NCBI GenBank assembly: GCA_013396995.1
Contig: VWZP01005792.1
Coordinates: 156,248 to 220,247, forward strand
DNA length: 64,000 nucleotides
Direction: 5' to 3'
DNA from: Dicaeum eximium
Lineage: Eukaryota; Chordata; Aves; Passeriformes; Dicaeidae
Shown here: piece by piece, positions 11,229-22,300 of the stretch
How the letters are laid out: each line of letters begins with the position of its first letter
Numbering within the stretch: the first letter of the stretch is position 1
Position numbers and translations under genes: made by a program
The notes under the pieces: model-generated
Database searches by the model: none
The model's input: only the letters and a program-made list of their open reading frames with translations
What the model was told of the DNA's origin: nothing

Positions 11229-14200
11229 TTAATGTGGCTTTTCCTCTTCCAGACTCAAGACAAAATCAAATTCCTCTGTGGGAAAGAAGGAAGGAAAGCC
11301 ATAAGTGAAACTTGCAGCTTGTCTGACAGAGGGAATCAGGAGTCCCGGGAGGTTCTCACCTTGTGTCAGGGGTTGGATGGACAGACGCTGCCTGGTGAAG
11401 AGCATCATGTCCTTGAGGGGCCCCCCATCTGCCTTGTGTGCCAGGTGGTGAGCCTTGATCTCAGAGAGGGGGATGAAGCGCTTGGTCATCCTCACAAACT
11501 GCACATCCACCTGGCAAGGGAGGGGCACGTTAGACAAGGACACAGCCTCCAGACATCCCATAAGGAGGAGGAGGGATAAAGATTTAGAACTGAAGGAAGT
11601 GACTGATGTGCACTAACAGCCTGGAAGCTTTGCCTTGCTGAAGGCTAAAAGGAGTTCCCAGTATTTCTGGCGGGTGATTTGTTGGCACTGGGCACCAGCA
11701 AGGTGCATTGATGTCACAGACAATACAAAATTCAGATGTGGGATGTAGGCAGGCCATGAACACTCCCTTCGCTGCAATTTAATGTGCCTTAAAACTACAG
11801 CTTTGTTTGCTGTGCACTAACAGTGGTTCTTAGTTCATTATCCTAACTCAGGGCTCTGCCATGCGTGGAGACCAGCTCTGCAGCCAAGATCTGAAAATGA
11901 AGAGAGGCCAGCTCTGCAGCCAAGATCTGAAAATTAAGAGAGGCCAGCTCTGCAGCCAAGGTCTGAAAATTTAGGGAGATATATTTTGGCAGCCTTCTGG
12001 AAGGGATAGGAGAAAAGGCAGAGAAAACAGGATTGAATTTTCTCTTGAGAGAGAAAAAGGCAGCTAGGCCAGGACAGAAGCTTAAGATTTTCAATATGAT
12101 GCAAAGAGCCTTCTCCCTTCTCTTGGTGTGCACACAGAGCTTGAACAGCTGTATTTAATAGAGTACATTACCATGGACCATTTGGGGTTCTCTTTTCTGC
12201 TGGTGGAGTCATAGTGAGGATCCTTCTGATCAAACTGTGTGTGATCAGGGTATGCCTCCTTTACAATCTGAAACAGAAGGGGAGAAGAAAGTTTCCATCA
12301 GCTCAAAACGCCTGTCAGCAAAGGGCATGAGATGTGACAAGGAATGATCTTGGTGCAAAAATCAGCCTTGCTTTCCCTGAACCCCATTCTAACAGTTTCC
12401 TTTACATTTCTTGGGTGGAAGGAGTGCAGAACAGTGAGTGCAGCATCACCTGCTGGAGATGAGTGTGGAAGGACATGCAACAGAGGAAAACTGGGTAGCT
12501 GATGATGATCTTTGTGAGTTCTCCTCTTAAAGAAAAAGCTGTTCTGTGCCCTGGGTTCATTCTGTTGCCTGGTGGGCTCTGCTGACTAGAATGTAGTGAG
12601 TCAGATTGGAATCAGAGTGTGGAACAACACTTGGCTTGGCTGGGAGTGCCCTGAAATGTCAGCAGGAAAACAGCACAGCTTGGTTCCATCTCTCTGGGGA
12701 CACTTGGCTGAGTCAGCCCTGCAGTGTTGAGCTGAGGTGTCCTGGGCTCATTCCCTGCTCTCACTGGACAACTCCTGCACTCTTTGGTGCTGAGACACAA
12801 GCAGTGAGCTGTTTGATAACCCATTCATTATCACTTCTCCCCTCTCCCCAGAGCACAGACACTCACCTTGACAAGGGCCACAATGCCAGGCTCTTTGCAG
12901 TTACTGTGGTAGAAGAAGGCCTGCTGCCCAAGTTTCATGGACCTCAGGAAATTCCTTGCCTGTCAGGAGTAAACAAGAGACTTTCAGCTCTTTCCATCAA
13001 TCTCTCAGGGCTTCATTATAAGCAGCCAAGAACAGGAACCAACAAGAGGAGAGGTACATGTGCTTCAGAATTACTCAGATAATGTTACTTACAGTTGTCA
13101 TAGAGATGTTTTTGTGTTGGAATGAAATTAAGTGAAAACAAGGCTGAAGAGCAAGATCCTGTTGGTCAGAAAATGTGTGGGAATTCAACAGCTCAGCCAC
13201 CCTTGCCCAGGAGAGTTGTCAGCAAACAACTCAGAGCAGATCATGTGTAGGGGGATAGGGAATCCTATGTAGTACAGGGATCATACACAGCAGGGGAACA
13301 CGAGTGGAATTCCTTTGGAACAGAAAGCTGTACACTGACAGAGGACTTGGGTAAGTACAGACTTGCTGTAAGGTATCAAAGGTTGGTCTAAGCAAAAGAA
13401 AAACTGAAATGACTTGACAGAATATTTCCCAGCCTGAATCTACCTCAGACCTAGAGGCCACGAAGCAGGAGTTGAGTTCAGATCCCTGCCAAAATGCACC
13501 TGTATGAACAGGCAGAGTGCCCCAAAAAGAAGTGCTTCAGACACAGGAACAAGCAGTGGGCAGAGCCACCTTCTGCTGCTATTTCAGTGCCCCCATGTGC
13601 TTCCTACCTGGTAGTTCCTTACTCCATCCCAGCAGGTTGTCTGATTAGGCTGAGCTTTCAAGTCATCAACACTGAACTGCCAAATGAAATGAAAATAAAC
13701 ATTCATTCAGGAGGTTTCTGATCTTTACAGTATCACTGTCTGCACTGAGCCTAAGCATTTGTTGCTAGCAGCTCCTTCAATTATAGCACAAACCTGACAC
13801 AATTTTTATCTCCCACAGGGCCTACAGAAAAACCTTTACAAAGCAGCAGTGTACAGGCAGAGTCTGAAATAGATGCTGCTCCTGTGACCAACAGCCAAGC
13901 ATCTTGAGGAGCTGATTTCCTCTTGTATTACATGTATGAAACCCCAAGGTTGTCACCTTGGACAAGAACATTTTGTTTTTCTATTTCCAGGAGGACAAAT
14001 GGGTTTTGAGAAGAAAAAACAATCTAAGTTGCCTGATGCTGTGCCTCAGCATCTGGACTCTAAAGCTGGGCAGGAGTGACCCTGCTGCTGTCCTTTGCTG
14101 AGTGAGGGGGTGTCTGGGCTCACCTTCACATCCACCCCCTTCTCCAGCCTGCTCTCAGGTTCTGATTTCAGCAGCCAGTGACAATATGTGATCTTGCTTT

Positions 14201-14350
14201 CCTCCCCACCAGACTCAGATTCTTTTTTCTTCCAGTTCTTCCATCCTGACTTGGAGCTCCCAGCTGGGGGTTTTGCAGACTTCTCTTCTTCCTCCTTATC
14301 CGAAGTCTCCTCCTCGGTTTTGGCAATTTTAGCATCAGGCTCTTTTTTAT
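11229..14350 (-). CDS. THYN1: THYN1, thymocyte nuclear protein 1 (EVE domain); 5' coding exon not located
   Basis: Coding exons in transcript order are 14350-14124, 13676-13608, 12959-12867, 12267-12172, 11510-11360 and 11275-11229. Every junction is GT-AG and phase-consistent, giving 227 residues before the stop. The EVE (PUA-like) domain, a nucleic-acid/modified-base reader fold, starts at YCHWLLKSEPESRLEKGVDVK and runs through CWDGVRNYQARNFL, FFYHSNCKEPGIVALVK and VDVQFVRMTKRFIPLSE to LFTRQRLSIQPLTQ. The protein ends EEFDFVLSLEEEKPH. Upstream is a highly charged, probably disordered segment rich in K and E with NLS-like KNWKKK, consistent with nuclear localisation. Exon 14350-14124 begins in phase 1, preceded by an in-frame stop in the intron, so a further 5' exon must supply the start codon. 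The gene is head-to-head with ACAD8. THYN1 is linked to lymphocyte apoptosis in the literature; its exact biochemical role is unsettled. Confidence 0.93.
11869..11976. repeat. 36-bp tandem repeat, three copies, in a THYN1 intron
   Basis: Three near-identical units contain CCAGCTCTGCAGCCAAG followed by A/G-TCTGAAAAT. The CCAGCTC core starts at 11872, 11908 and 11944, an exact 36-base period. It lies in the THYN1 intron 11511-12171. Confidence 0.9.
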
Positions 14351-16052
14351 CTTAAAAGGCATTGAGATAAAACACATTTTGTTTCAAAAAATATTTTTAG
14401 TTTTCCAAGCTGGTTTCACACATTTGACTGCAACAGGAGTTTGGGGCACCCCAGGTGCTCAGGGTAAGGTACCAGCATTATGCACCAATGATTCTGACTA
14501 TTTCTAATTTGCATCTGAAATAAGGATTTTTTTGTGCAAAAATGTAGTTCAATACTCCCAGTTATTAATAAAAAGATGTTGAGATAGACCACATTTGCCC
14601 ACATGAAATGTAGTTGAATTTTTAAATTAATTGCTGAGCAATCAGCTGCAGGCAACGAAGTAGACTTAAATTCTGGTAAGAGGAACATGCACCAAACAAA
14701 CCAAACTATTTCAATTCCTGCAGGAGCTGGAAATCTTAGCTTAACCTCCACTGAGCTACCTGTTCAGAAGGGATCAATATCCTTTGTTTCTTCAGCACAC
14801 AGACCAAAAAACCCCAGTTATTAAGAAGCAATTAAAGGGTAAGAAGGTCTTTATTTGCTAGAGTGGATCAAGCAGATGGGTGGCACAGATGAGCCAACTG
14901 TGCAATTTTTTCATCTTGTACTTTCAACACCACATCATGATGCCTCCAGTGCAATGTTCTTGCTTTTTGTTTTTGGAGCTGGTACCACATCAGCTTCCTG
15001 GCATTGCAGTGGGTGTATTCTGACTGACCAACTCTGCTGTGCAGGACCTGAAAGCGCTGCATAAATGGGCCTGAATTCCATTTCCTAACCCCCTTGTGCT
15101 GAGAATACATCACTGTCCTTATCACACACCTAGCAGGCTTGTCTCAGTCACACTTGGGTGCTCAGCCCACAGGAAATGCTGTCTGTAAGACATTGCCTGT
15201 GAAAGACAGACGGTTAATACGGCTGTCTGTAGTTTCACTACAGCCTGGAACCTCAAATGAGAGATGCTAAATCAGTCAGGATGTCAGCACAGACCTGCTA
15301 CTGCTCCTTTGTCTCTCTTTCTGCTCGGCCAAGGCATCTCTGGTCTCTCTGAATTATCTTCACTGAGAAGCACCTGATGGACGAGAGAAGGAGGAGGAAT
15401 TACTGCTCCTTCAGGCAGCTGAAAAAAGTAGAGATGGCTGAGGCAGAGAGCTGCGAGCAGGAGTGGAGAGCAAATAAATCTTTCCTTGAGCTGAGCCACT
15501 TCCTTTATCAGTGTGAATGCTGGCAGGGCTCGGGGGCCGCACCCTGGAGCCCTGACGGACACCAGCAGCAGGGCTGGATTCCCGCTGCACAGCAGTCCCC
15601 GAGGTGCGTGGGCTGAGCGCGGCCCCTCTCTGCCGTGCCAGAGGGGCAGCGCCTTTGGAACTCGGAGCCGTGCCTGTGTCCAGAGCTCAGCCCGGCCTCG
15701 CCCCGGCTGTCTGGCTCTGCCTGCTGCTGGCTCTGCTCCCCGGAGTCCCTACGGGGATGGCACCTTCTCTGCAGAACGCCGAACCCACCTGGCGCTCGCT
15801 CCAGGTGCCCGTGCCTGGCCAGGGGGGTTCACTGGCTGATCCCCAGGGTCCATCCCAGCCCTACGGACCCCGTGGCTCCGCGGAGAGGCACGGGCCGGCC
15901 GGCCCATCCCCTGCCCCCTCTGTCAGCAGCGCTTGCACGGCTCCGAGCCGGCCGCCTCCTGCCAGGCCGGCTGGCATCAACTTTTCCACCTTCTATGCCA
16001 AGCTTTCCCCTTCCTCCCTCCCTCCTTCCCAGCCCTCCGAGCTCCCGCTCAC
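14351..16052 (-). other. THYN1: THYN1 5' intron region
   Basis: Presumed intron between the candidate first exon (donor at 16052-16051) and the exon at 14350. It is AT-rich at the distal end and GC-rich near the promoter. No convincing additional THYN1 coding exon with a start codon was found on the minus strand. Confidence 0.45.
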
Positions 16053-16176
16053 CAGCCCGGGCCGCTGCCGCCGGTCCTGCTCGGCGCGATGAGGATGCTC
16101 GCGGCGCCGGGCGGGGAGGAGGAGGAGGAGGAGGAGGAGGAGGAAGCCGCGCTCGGAAGCGGTGCCCGCTATGCAA
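16053..16176 (-). other. THYN1: Candidate THYN1 first exon with GTGAGC donor
   Basis: On the minus strand a strong donor (GGGCTG|GTGAGC) follows GC-rich sequence at 16053, facing ACAD8. Splicing it to 14350 keeps an open frame (the peptide ends ...PAAAARA joined to DKKEPDAK), with the phase needed by the next exon. No ATG occurs on the minus strand in this stretch, so it is either 5' UTR, uses a non-AUG start, or the true start lies in an unrecognised exon. The outer boundary is not defined. Confidence 0.4.
16115..16144. repeat. (GGA)n microsatellite in the THYN1/ACAD8 promoter
   Basis: About ten consecutive GGA/GAG triplets in the shared promoter. Read on the plus strand in the ACAD8 frame it would encode poly-Glu; on the minus strand in the THYN1 frame it would encode poly-Pro. 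Confidence 0.9.
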
Positions 16177-16240
16177 AGGCCGGGGCAGGGCCGGCTCCCC
16201 TCGCTCCCTCCCCGCCTGGGCGGGCGGTGCCAGGGGCAGG

Positions 16241-16259
16241 ACTACAGCTCCCAGCCTGC
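16241..16259 (+). promoter_or_regulatory. ZNF143/STAF-type site (ACTACAGCTCCCAGCCTGC)
   Basis: It closely follows the known ZNF143/SBS consensus ACTACAnnTCCCAnnnTGC, an element enriched in bidirectional CpG promoters. It sits 46 bases upstream of the ACAD8 start codon, between the two divergent transcripts. Confidence 0.75.
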
Positions 16260-16304
16260 CCCGCCAGGAGCCGGGAAGCGGAGCGGCCCCGCACGGCCGT
16301 GGCC

Positions 16305-19300
16305 ATGGCGTGGCGAGCGGCCCCGCGGGCGGCGGCGCGGCTGCTGCTGGGGCGCCGGGGGATCGCGTCCTGCATCGACCGTAAGGAGCTGCCCCGGCCG
16401 GGGACCCCCCCGCGGCCCGGGGGAGGCGGGCTGGGGGAGATGGACAGCGGCTCGGTGGCCCCGCACCTCCTGTCCCCGCCCGGAGGGATGTCCCCAGCTG
16501 CCGGTGTCACTGCTCCGCGTGTCCCTCCTCCCCGTGTCCTGCTCCCGGTCGGGGCGGTGCGGGCGCGGACACCCCGCAGAGGGTGCCTGGCACTGGGACT
16601 GCTCAGCAGTGTCATAGAACCCGCAAGGAAGGGTCCTTCCCTCTCCCTGTCCCTCCTTTTACCTTGTTACACCGTGCTCAGCAGTGGGAAAGAGCCCACA
16701 AGGAAGGTCCGTCCCTCTCCATGTCCCTCCTTTTACCTTGTTACACCGTGCTCAGCAGTGGGAAAGAGCCCACAAGGAAGGTCCGTCCCTCTCCATGTCC
16801 CTCCCTTATCTTTGTTAGGCTTTCACGGTTTTTCAGATTTGATAGTGAATCAAAGAACAGCTCTCAAAGAAGGGGAGTTATAAAAAAGAAGGAAAGCGAC
16901 TTTTTATATAGGCAGACTGATAGGGCAAGGGGGAATGGATTTAAACTAAAAGAGGAGAGATTCAGGTTAGAAATCAGGAGGAAATTCCTCTGGCAGAATT
17001 CCAGCTGGCACAGGTTGCCCAGAAGTTGTGGATGCCCCATCCCTGGCAGTGCTCAAGGCCAGGTTGGGCAGGGCTTGGTCTTGTAGCAGGTGTCAAGTGG
17101 TTGGAACGAGATGGTCTTTAGGGTCCCTTCCAACCCAAACCATTCTGGTTCCAGAACACTTTGCAGATTAATTGCTTCGATGTCTAAATGTAACAACATT
17201 TAAAATTGAGGCAGCAGCATACCTGTGAATTTCAGGAGAGGAACAAACAAAACAATGCTGGATCTATGTGTCAGTGAAGCAGGAGGTTTCAAGTGCAGAC
17301 CCTAACTAAAGCTTTAGCTGCTGTTTCCAAAGGGCTGCTTTATTCTTTATTTGCTTCCAAGTCTCCTTTCTTTGAAGTCCCAGCACTGCTCCCTCGGATT
17401 TCTTTAGCACAGACTTAGTGAGATGGAGTGACAGCTGCCATGGACTGTGCTCCCCTGGCCTGGCTTTCCAATGTGGCTAGGATGGAGCAGACAGCTGGGA
17501 TCTTGGATTTGTTTTGTCCCAAGAAAGCCTCTCCCAAAGCCCCTGCTCTCAGCACAGTTCATGATATTCTCAAGGAACACAGAAATGGTCTCTGCAGCAG
17601 AGACCCTGAACTGTTTGTGTGAGGTAAGGGGCACCTTGAAATTGTTTGGGTTATAGATGAGGTGGCTGTGCTGCTTTCCCTCAACAGACACATGTTCTGA
17701 TCTCTTCCTGCTTTTCTAGCATCCACTGGACTCACTGAGGATCAGAAGGAATTCCAAAAAGTTGCCTTTGATTTTGCTGCCAAGGAGATGGCTCCTCACA
17801 TGGCCGAGTGGGATGAGAAGGTAAGGCAGCCTCACAAGGGTTGTGCTGCTCCCTTTTTCCTCCCTTAGGATGTTGTGACCCATAGGTCTCACTGAAGGGT
17901 TCCTGCAATAGCTCTGGAGGTTGTCATTGAAGCTGCTGCTGTAGCTGGGGGAGGGGAAATCATCAGAATACTTTGAAGCTTTCCTAGCCTGGTTATTCAA
18001 TCACCTGAATCTTGGATTCACTGCTGAAGATGGAACGTGTCTGTGTAGGTACCACCTCTTCTTTGACCCACCAAATTGACTTAAATTCTGCAGGATGGTG
18101 AGACTTGAATTGGTAGGCCAGGAATACCCAAAGGGATTGAACTGACCCTGAATATTCATTGGGATATCTCTCCTGCCCCAATAGGAAATATTCCCTGTGG
18201 AAACGATGCGGAAGGCAGCCCAGCTAGGATTTGGTGGGATCTATGTGAAACCAGATGTTGGTGGCTCTGGATTGTCACGACTTGACACCTCCATAATCTT
18301 TGAAGCTCTGTCAACAGGATGTACCAGCACCACTGCTTATATGAGCATCCACAAGTGAGTGTGTTTTGCAGGGGTGAGTGGTGTCAGCCTGGCTGCTCTG
18401 TGGGCTCTAAATCCAGCTAGAGGCAGCTCCCTCATGCTGCTCATTATTTATATATTTAAATTGTGACCTCGAGTACACACGTCCCTGTGAGGATCCCTGG
18501 ATGGCAGTAAACAAATAGGCCACAAGGACTGAGATGCCACCAAGAAGTAATTTTAGCTTTGTGGCATGCAAGATGGGATTAAGTTCTGGATTTTGTTCTC
18601 TGCTCTGCCACTTAAGCTGTCTATAGATAGTAACCTGCCTGGAAAAAGCCTTTGTGCCTCGGCTGTGCTGTGACAGAGCCCAGAGGCACCACCTGACCCC
18701 AGGGCTGTCCTGCGTGTACAGACATGTCCAGTGACAGGTCACTTGGCACAGAGAGCTGCAATGATGCTGCCTCTTTCTTCAGGTGCACTTTTCTGGAGAG
18801 GGAGTAGGGCTGAGCATGGAGGGGAGACTGAGACTTTAAGCAGGAGCCTGCTGTTCCTTAGGGCAGTGAGTCTGTGCTGATGGAAGGTACAACAATACGT
18901 TTGCAGGCCTCAGCACTTGTGGCTCAGCTCTGTGGAGCTTTCCTCTGTTCAGGCAGGGATGTTCTTGTACAACCTATGTTCAATCCTGAATTTTCTCCTT
19001 CTCCCCCACCCCAGCATGTGTGTTTGGATGATCGACACCTTTGGCAACGAGGAGCAGCGGCGCAGGTTCTGCCCCTCGCTCTGCAGCATGGAAAAGTTTG
19101 CCTCTTATTGCCTGACTGAGCCAGGTGAGCGTCCTCAACCAGGACATCTCCTCTCTCTTTAACTGCACATGAACATTGCAAAGGTCTGGAGGTGAAAAGT
19201 TTCTTTCCATATTCATTTGTGAAGTTGGGGAGAGGCAGGTGATGATTGCTGAGATGCCTGTGGTACAAACTCAGTTGTCAGAGTATGATCCCGAGGAGAA

Positions 19301-22300
19301 TCTGTGGGCTCTGGACCTTCTGCTTCACTGGCTGCTTCCTTACCTCTCAAACAGGGAGTGGCAGTGATGCAGCTTCCCTGCTGACCTCAGCTCAGAGGAA
19401 AGGGGACACCTACGTCCTGAATGGCTCCAAGGTACCTCTTTGCTCCTGCTAAAGCTGCCTGCAGACCGGGGCCTGGGTCTCACTGTCCTTTCCATTCCTG
19501 CTGTCTCCTCACCTCTGTGCATTCTCCCAAGGCAAGACGTGCTCTGCAGAGCTTTCACCAGCTGGGTCCCTAAATGCCTCTGGCTGTGGGGTCTTTGCCT
19601 CTCCATTTCTGTACCCTCCCAGCTGCTGCTTTGGGCTCAGGGTTAGTTTGCAAAACCCTCCCAAAGCCTCACTTTTCTTGTTGTGCCCTCCTGCAGGCCT
19701 TCATCAGCGGGGGAGGTGACACCGATGTGTACGTGGTCATGTGTCGCACAGGGGGCCCAGGCCCCAAGGGCATCTCCTGCCTCGTGCTGGAGAAGGGAAT
19801 GCCAGGGCTCAGCTTTGGCAAGAAGGAGAAGAAGGTAAGAGGCTTGTTTTGTGCTTCCTGTGTGCTTGAGGGAAGTGCAGGACAGAGATCACAGAACCAC
19901 AGAACCATTAACATTGGAAAGACCTCCATGACCATTGAGTCCAACCTGTGACTGATCCTCACTTGTCAGCCAGAGCACTGAGTGCCACATCCAGGCATTC
20001 CTTAAACAACTGCAGGGGTGGTGACTCAAATACCTCCCTGGACAGCCCATTCCAATGCCTAACAGCCTTTTCCATGGAGAAATCCTTCCTGATGTCCAAC
20101 CTGAGCCTCCCCTGCACAGCTTGAGGCTGTGTCCTGTGGTCCCAATGAGCTTGTCTGTGCAAAGCATTAGGGATCTCTTCATGGGTGGGATTGGAGTCCC
20201 AGCCTGGCATGGCTTTACCAAGCCAAGTCCAGCTTTGGTGAAGTTTGCCCAATACCATGCCTTTGGTAAGTGAATTATTTTAGTCTCAGGAATATCAGGA
20301 TCACTGGATTTGTGCCTCTGCTCAAAAACACCCATTCCAGTTTCCACACCGAGACCAAACCATGCAGACCACAGGTGCTTTGTGGCAGCTTGGCAGTGAG
20401 ACTGAGGGGTTGGGAGCAGGCTGATGGTTCTGTGTTGCAGTTGTGCTGCTCCTCAGGCAGTGTGGAAGGAGCTCTGTTTTTTCCCAGGTAGGCTGGAATT
20501 CCCAGCCAACTCGGGCTGTGATCTTTGAGGACTGCGTTGTTCCTGTGGGCAACCGGCTGGGAGCTGAAGGTCAGGGATTCAGCATTGCCATGCAGGGGCT
20601 CAATGGAGGCAGGATAAACATCGGTGAGGAAGGCAAAGAGAGCCAGGGGAGGAGGGCAGGATCTTGTTGCCTGTCTGAAGTAGCTTCACATTCACTGTGT
20701 CCTTGGCTTCTCCCACCAGCTTCTTGTTCATTAGGAGCTGCTCACGCCTCAGTTCTCCTGGCTCAGGAGCACCTCACTGTCCGCAAACAGTTCGGGGAAC
20801 CCCTCGCCAGCAACCAGGTAACCCCTGCAGCAGCTCTGCCCCCAGCGCCGAGCCCTCCTCATCCTGGAAGGGCCATCCCTCACTTCACAGGGCCTTCCCT
20901 GGAAGGTGCTGGGGCTGTGGCCGGGACCCCTGCGAGGGTGCTGACGGAGCTTTCCTGTGGCTGTGGCAGTACCTGCAGTTCAGGCTGGCAGAGATGGCCA
21001 CACGGCTGGTGGCAGCGCGGCTCATGGTGCGCAACGCGGCGCGGGCGCTGCAGGACGGCCGGGAGGACGCGGCCGTGCTCTGCTCCATGGCCAAGCTCTT
21101 TGCCACCGACGAGTGCTTCGGGGTAGGTCCCTCAAACACCACTTGGGATCCTAATTAGAAGCTTGGAGACCCCCCCTTAATGCCCAGGGTGTCAGGGAGA
21201 AGTTTGATGCTGTAGCAACCAAAAGCCAAGCCATCCTCGTTTGAGGACAGGATGTTTTATAAGACATGTGGAGGCTGCAGCATTAATCTGAATTAAAACA
21301 TCTGAGAATTAAAACATCTTTCTTCCTACACCACTTCCTAGGGGGCCAAAAGGGAGACAGGACAGGGAGCAGAGCATTTTTATTTTCCAAGGAAAATTTG
21401 CATGTTGCAGGGTGATCGTTCCTAGGGAGCAAGTGGTCTTTCCTAGACCGCTGAAAAATTACACTATTGCTTTGAAAATTATCTTATCACTTTGAAAAAT
21501 ACCTCATTTTGTTACCTTATCAAAATGTCCCTGCAAAGAGAAAGCAAGAAGGGGGGAAAAAGAACACTTGACACTTCCTAGCTCAGTGCCATTTAGAAGC
21601 TATCTTACGTGCTCAGCACTCTGCATTTTTGCTGTTACATTTTCTATCCCAAACTGGGGGACAGGACACACGGAGTCGCGTTTCCATGGAAACCAGCGCC
21701 CTGCCAGCCCCTCCCCTGAGTGGCCGCCAGGTGGCGATCGGGCGGTTCGGGTTTGCATCCCCAAACCACAGAAATGCAGCAAAAATCGCCTTATTCCCTA
21801 AAAACACCCATCCCTGGGTACCTCTGTACCCATTCCTGGGTATTTCTGTGCATTTCTGTTCACATAAACACACCCTCCATGTGAAACAAGTAATGTGATA
21901 GCACGGAGAGCAGCACTGATGGGGCCTGAGAGTCACACCAGTTTTTAAGAGATGAGATTAGGTGACCAGGAAAAAAAAAGTGAGCCCAGATTCCTGGGTC
22001 CTTACCGAGCTTCTGCCACTGACGTGTCCTCCACAAGTCACCTCCCAGCAGTGTTATCCCCTTAGATCTGTAACCAGGCCCTGCAGATGCACGGGGGCTA
22101 TGGCTACCTGAAGGACTACGCGGTGCAGCAGTTCGTGCGAGACATCAGAGTCCACCAGATCCTGGAAGGTAAAAGGCACTCCTATTACAAGTGAAGTTGG
22201 CAGTGGGGCTAGCAGAAAAACTCCCCTGGAGGCCCCCACCTTCCCACATGACTCTGATTCTTGGGTTTCAGGGCCCTGCTCTGCTCTGAGCTGTGTGTGC

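Larger units (their letters stand above)
15900..16304. promoter_or_regulatory. Bidirectional GC-rich promoter THYN1 (-) / ACAD8 (+)
   Basis: A CpG-dense block lies between the divergent genes, with about 250 bases separating the THYN1 candidate donor from the ACAD8 start codon. It holds GC boxes (CCCGCCTGGGCGGGC near 16211), a GGA run and a ZNF143-like site at 16241. No TATA box was seen. Both genes encode broadly expressed proteins, which fits a shared housekeeping promoter. Confidence 0.7.

Noticed and set aside
15933..16883. Plus-strand 316-codon open frame through the THYN1/ACAD8 promoter
   Set aside because: Only the part from 16305 to 16380 is real coding sequence (ACAD8 exon 1). The rest is promoter and intron, including the 75-bp repeats.
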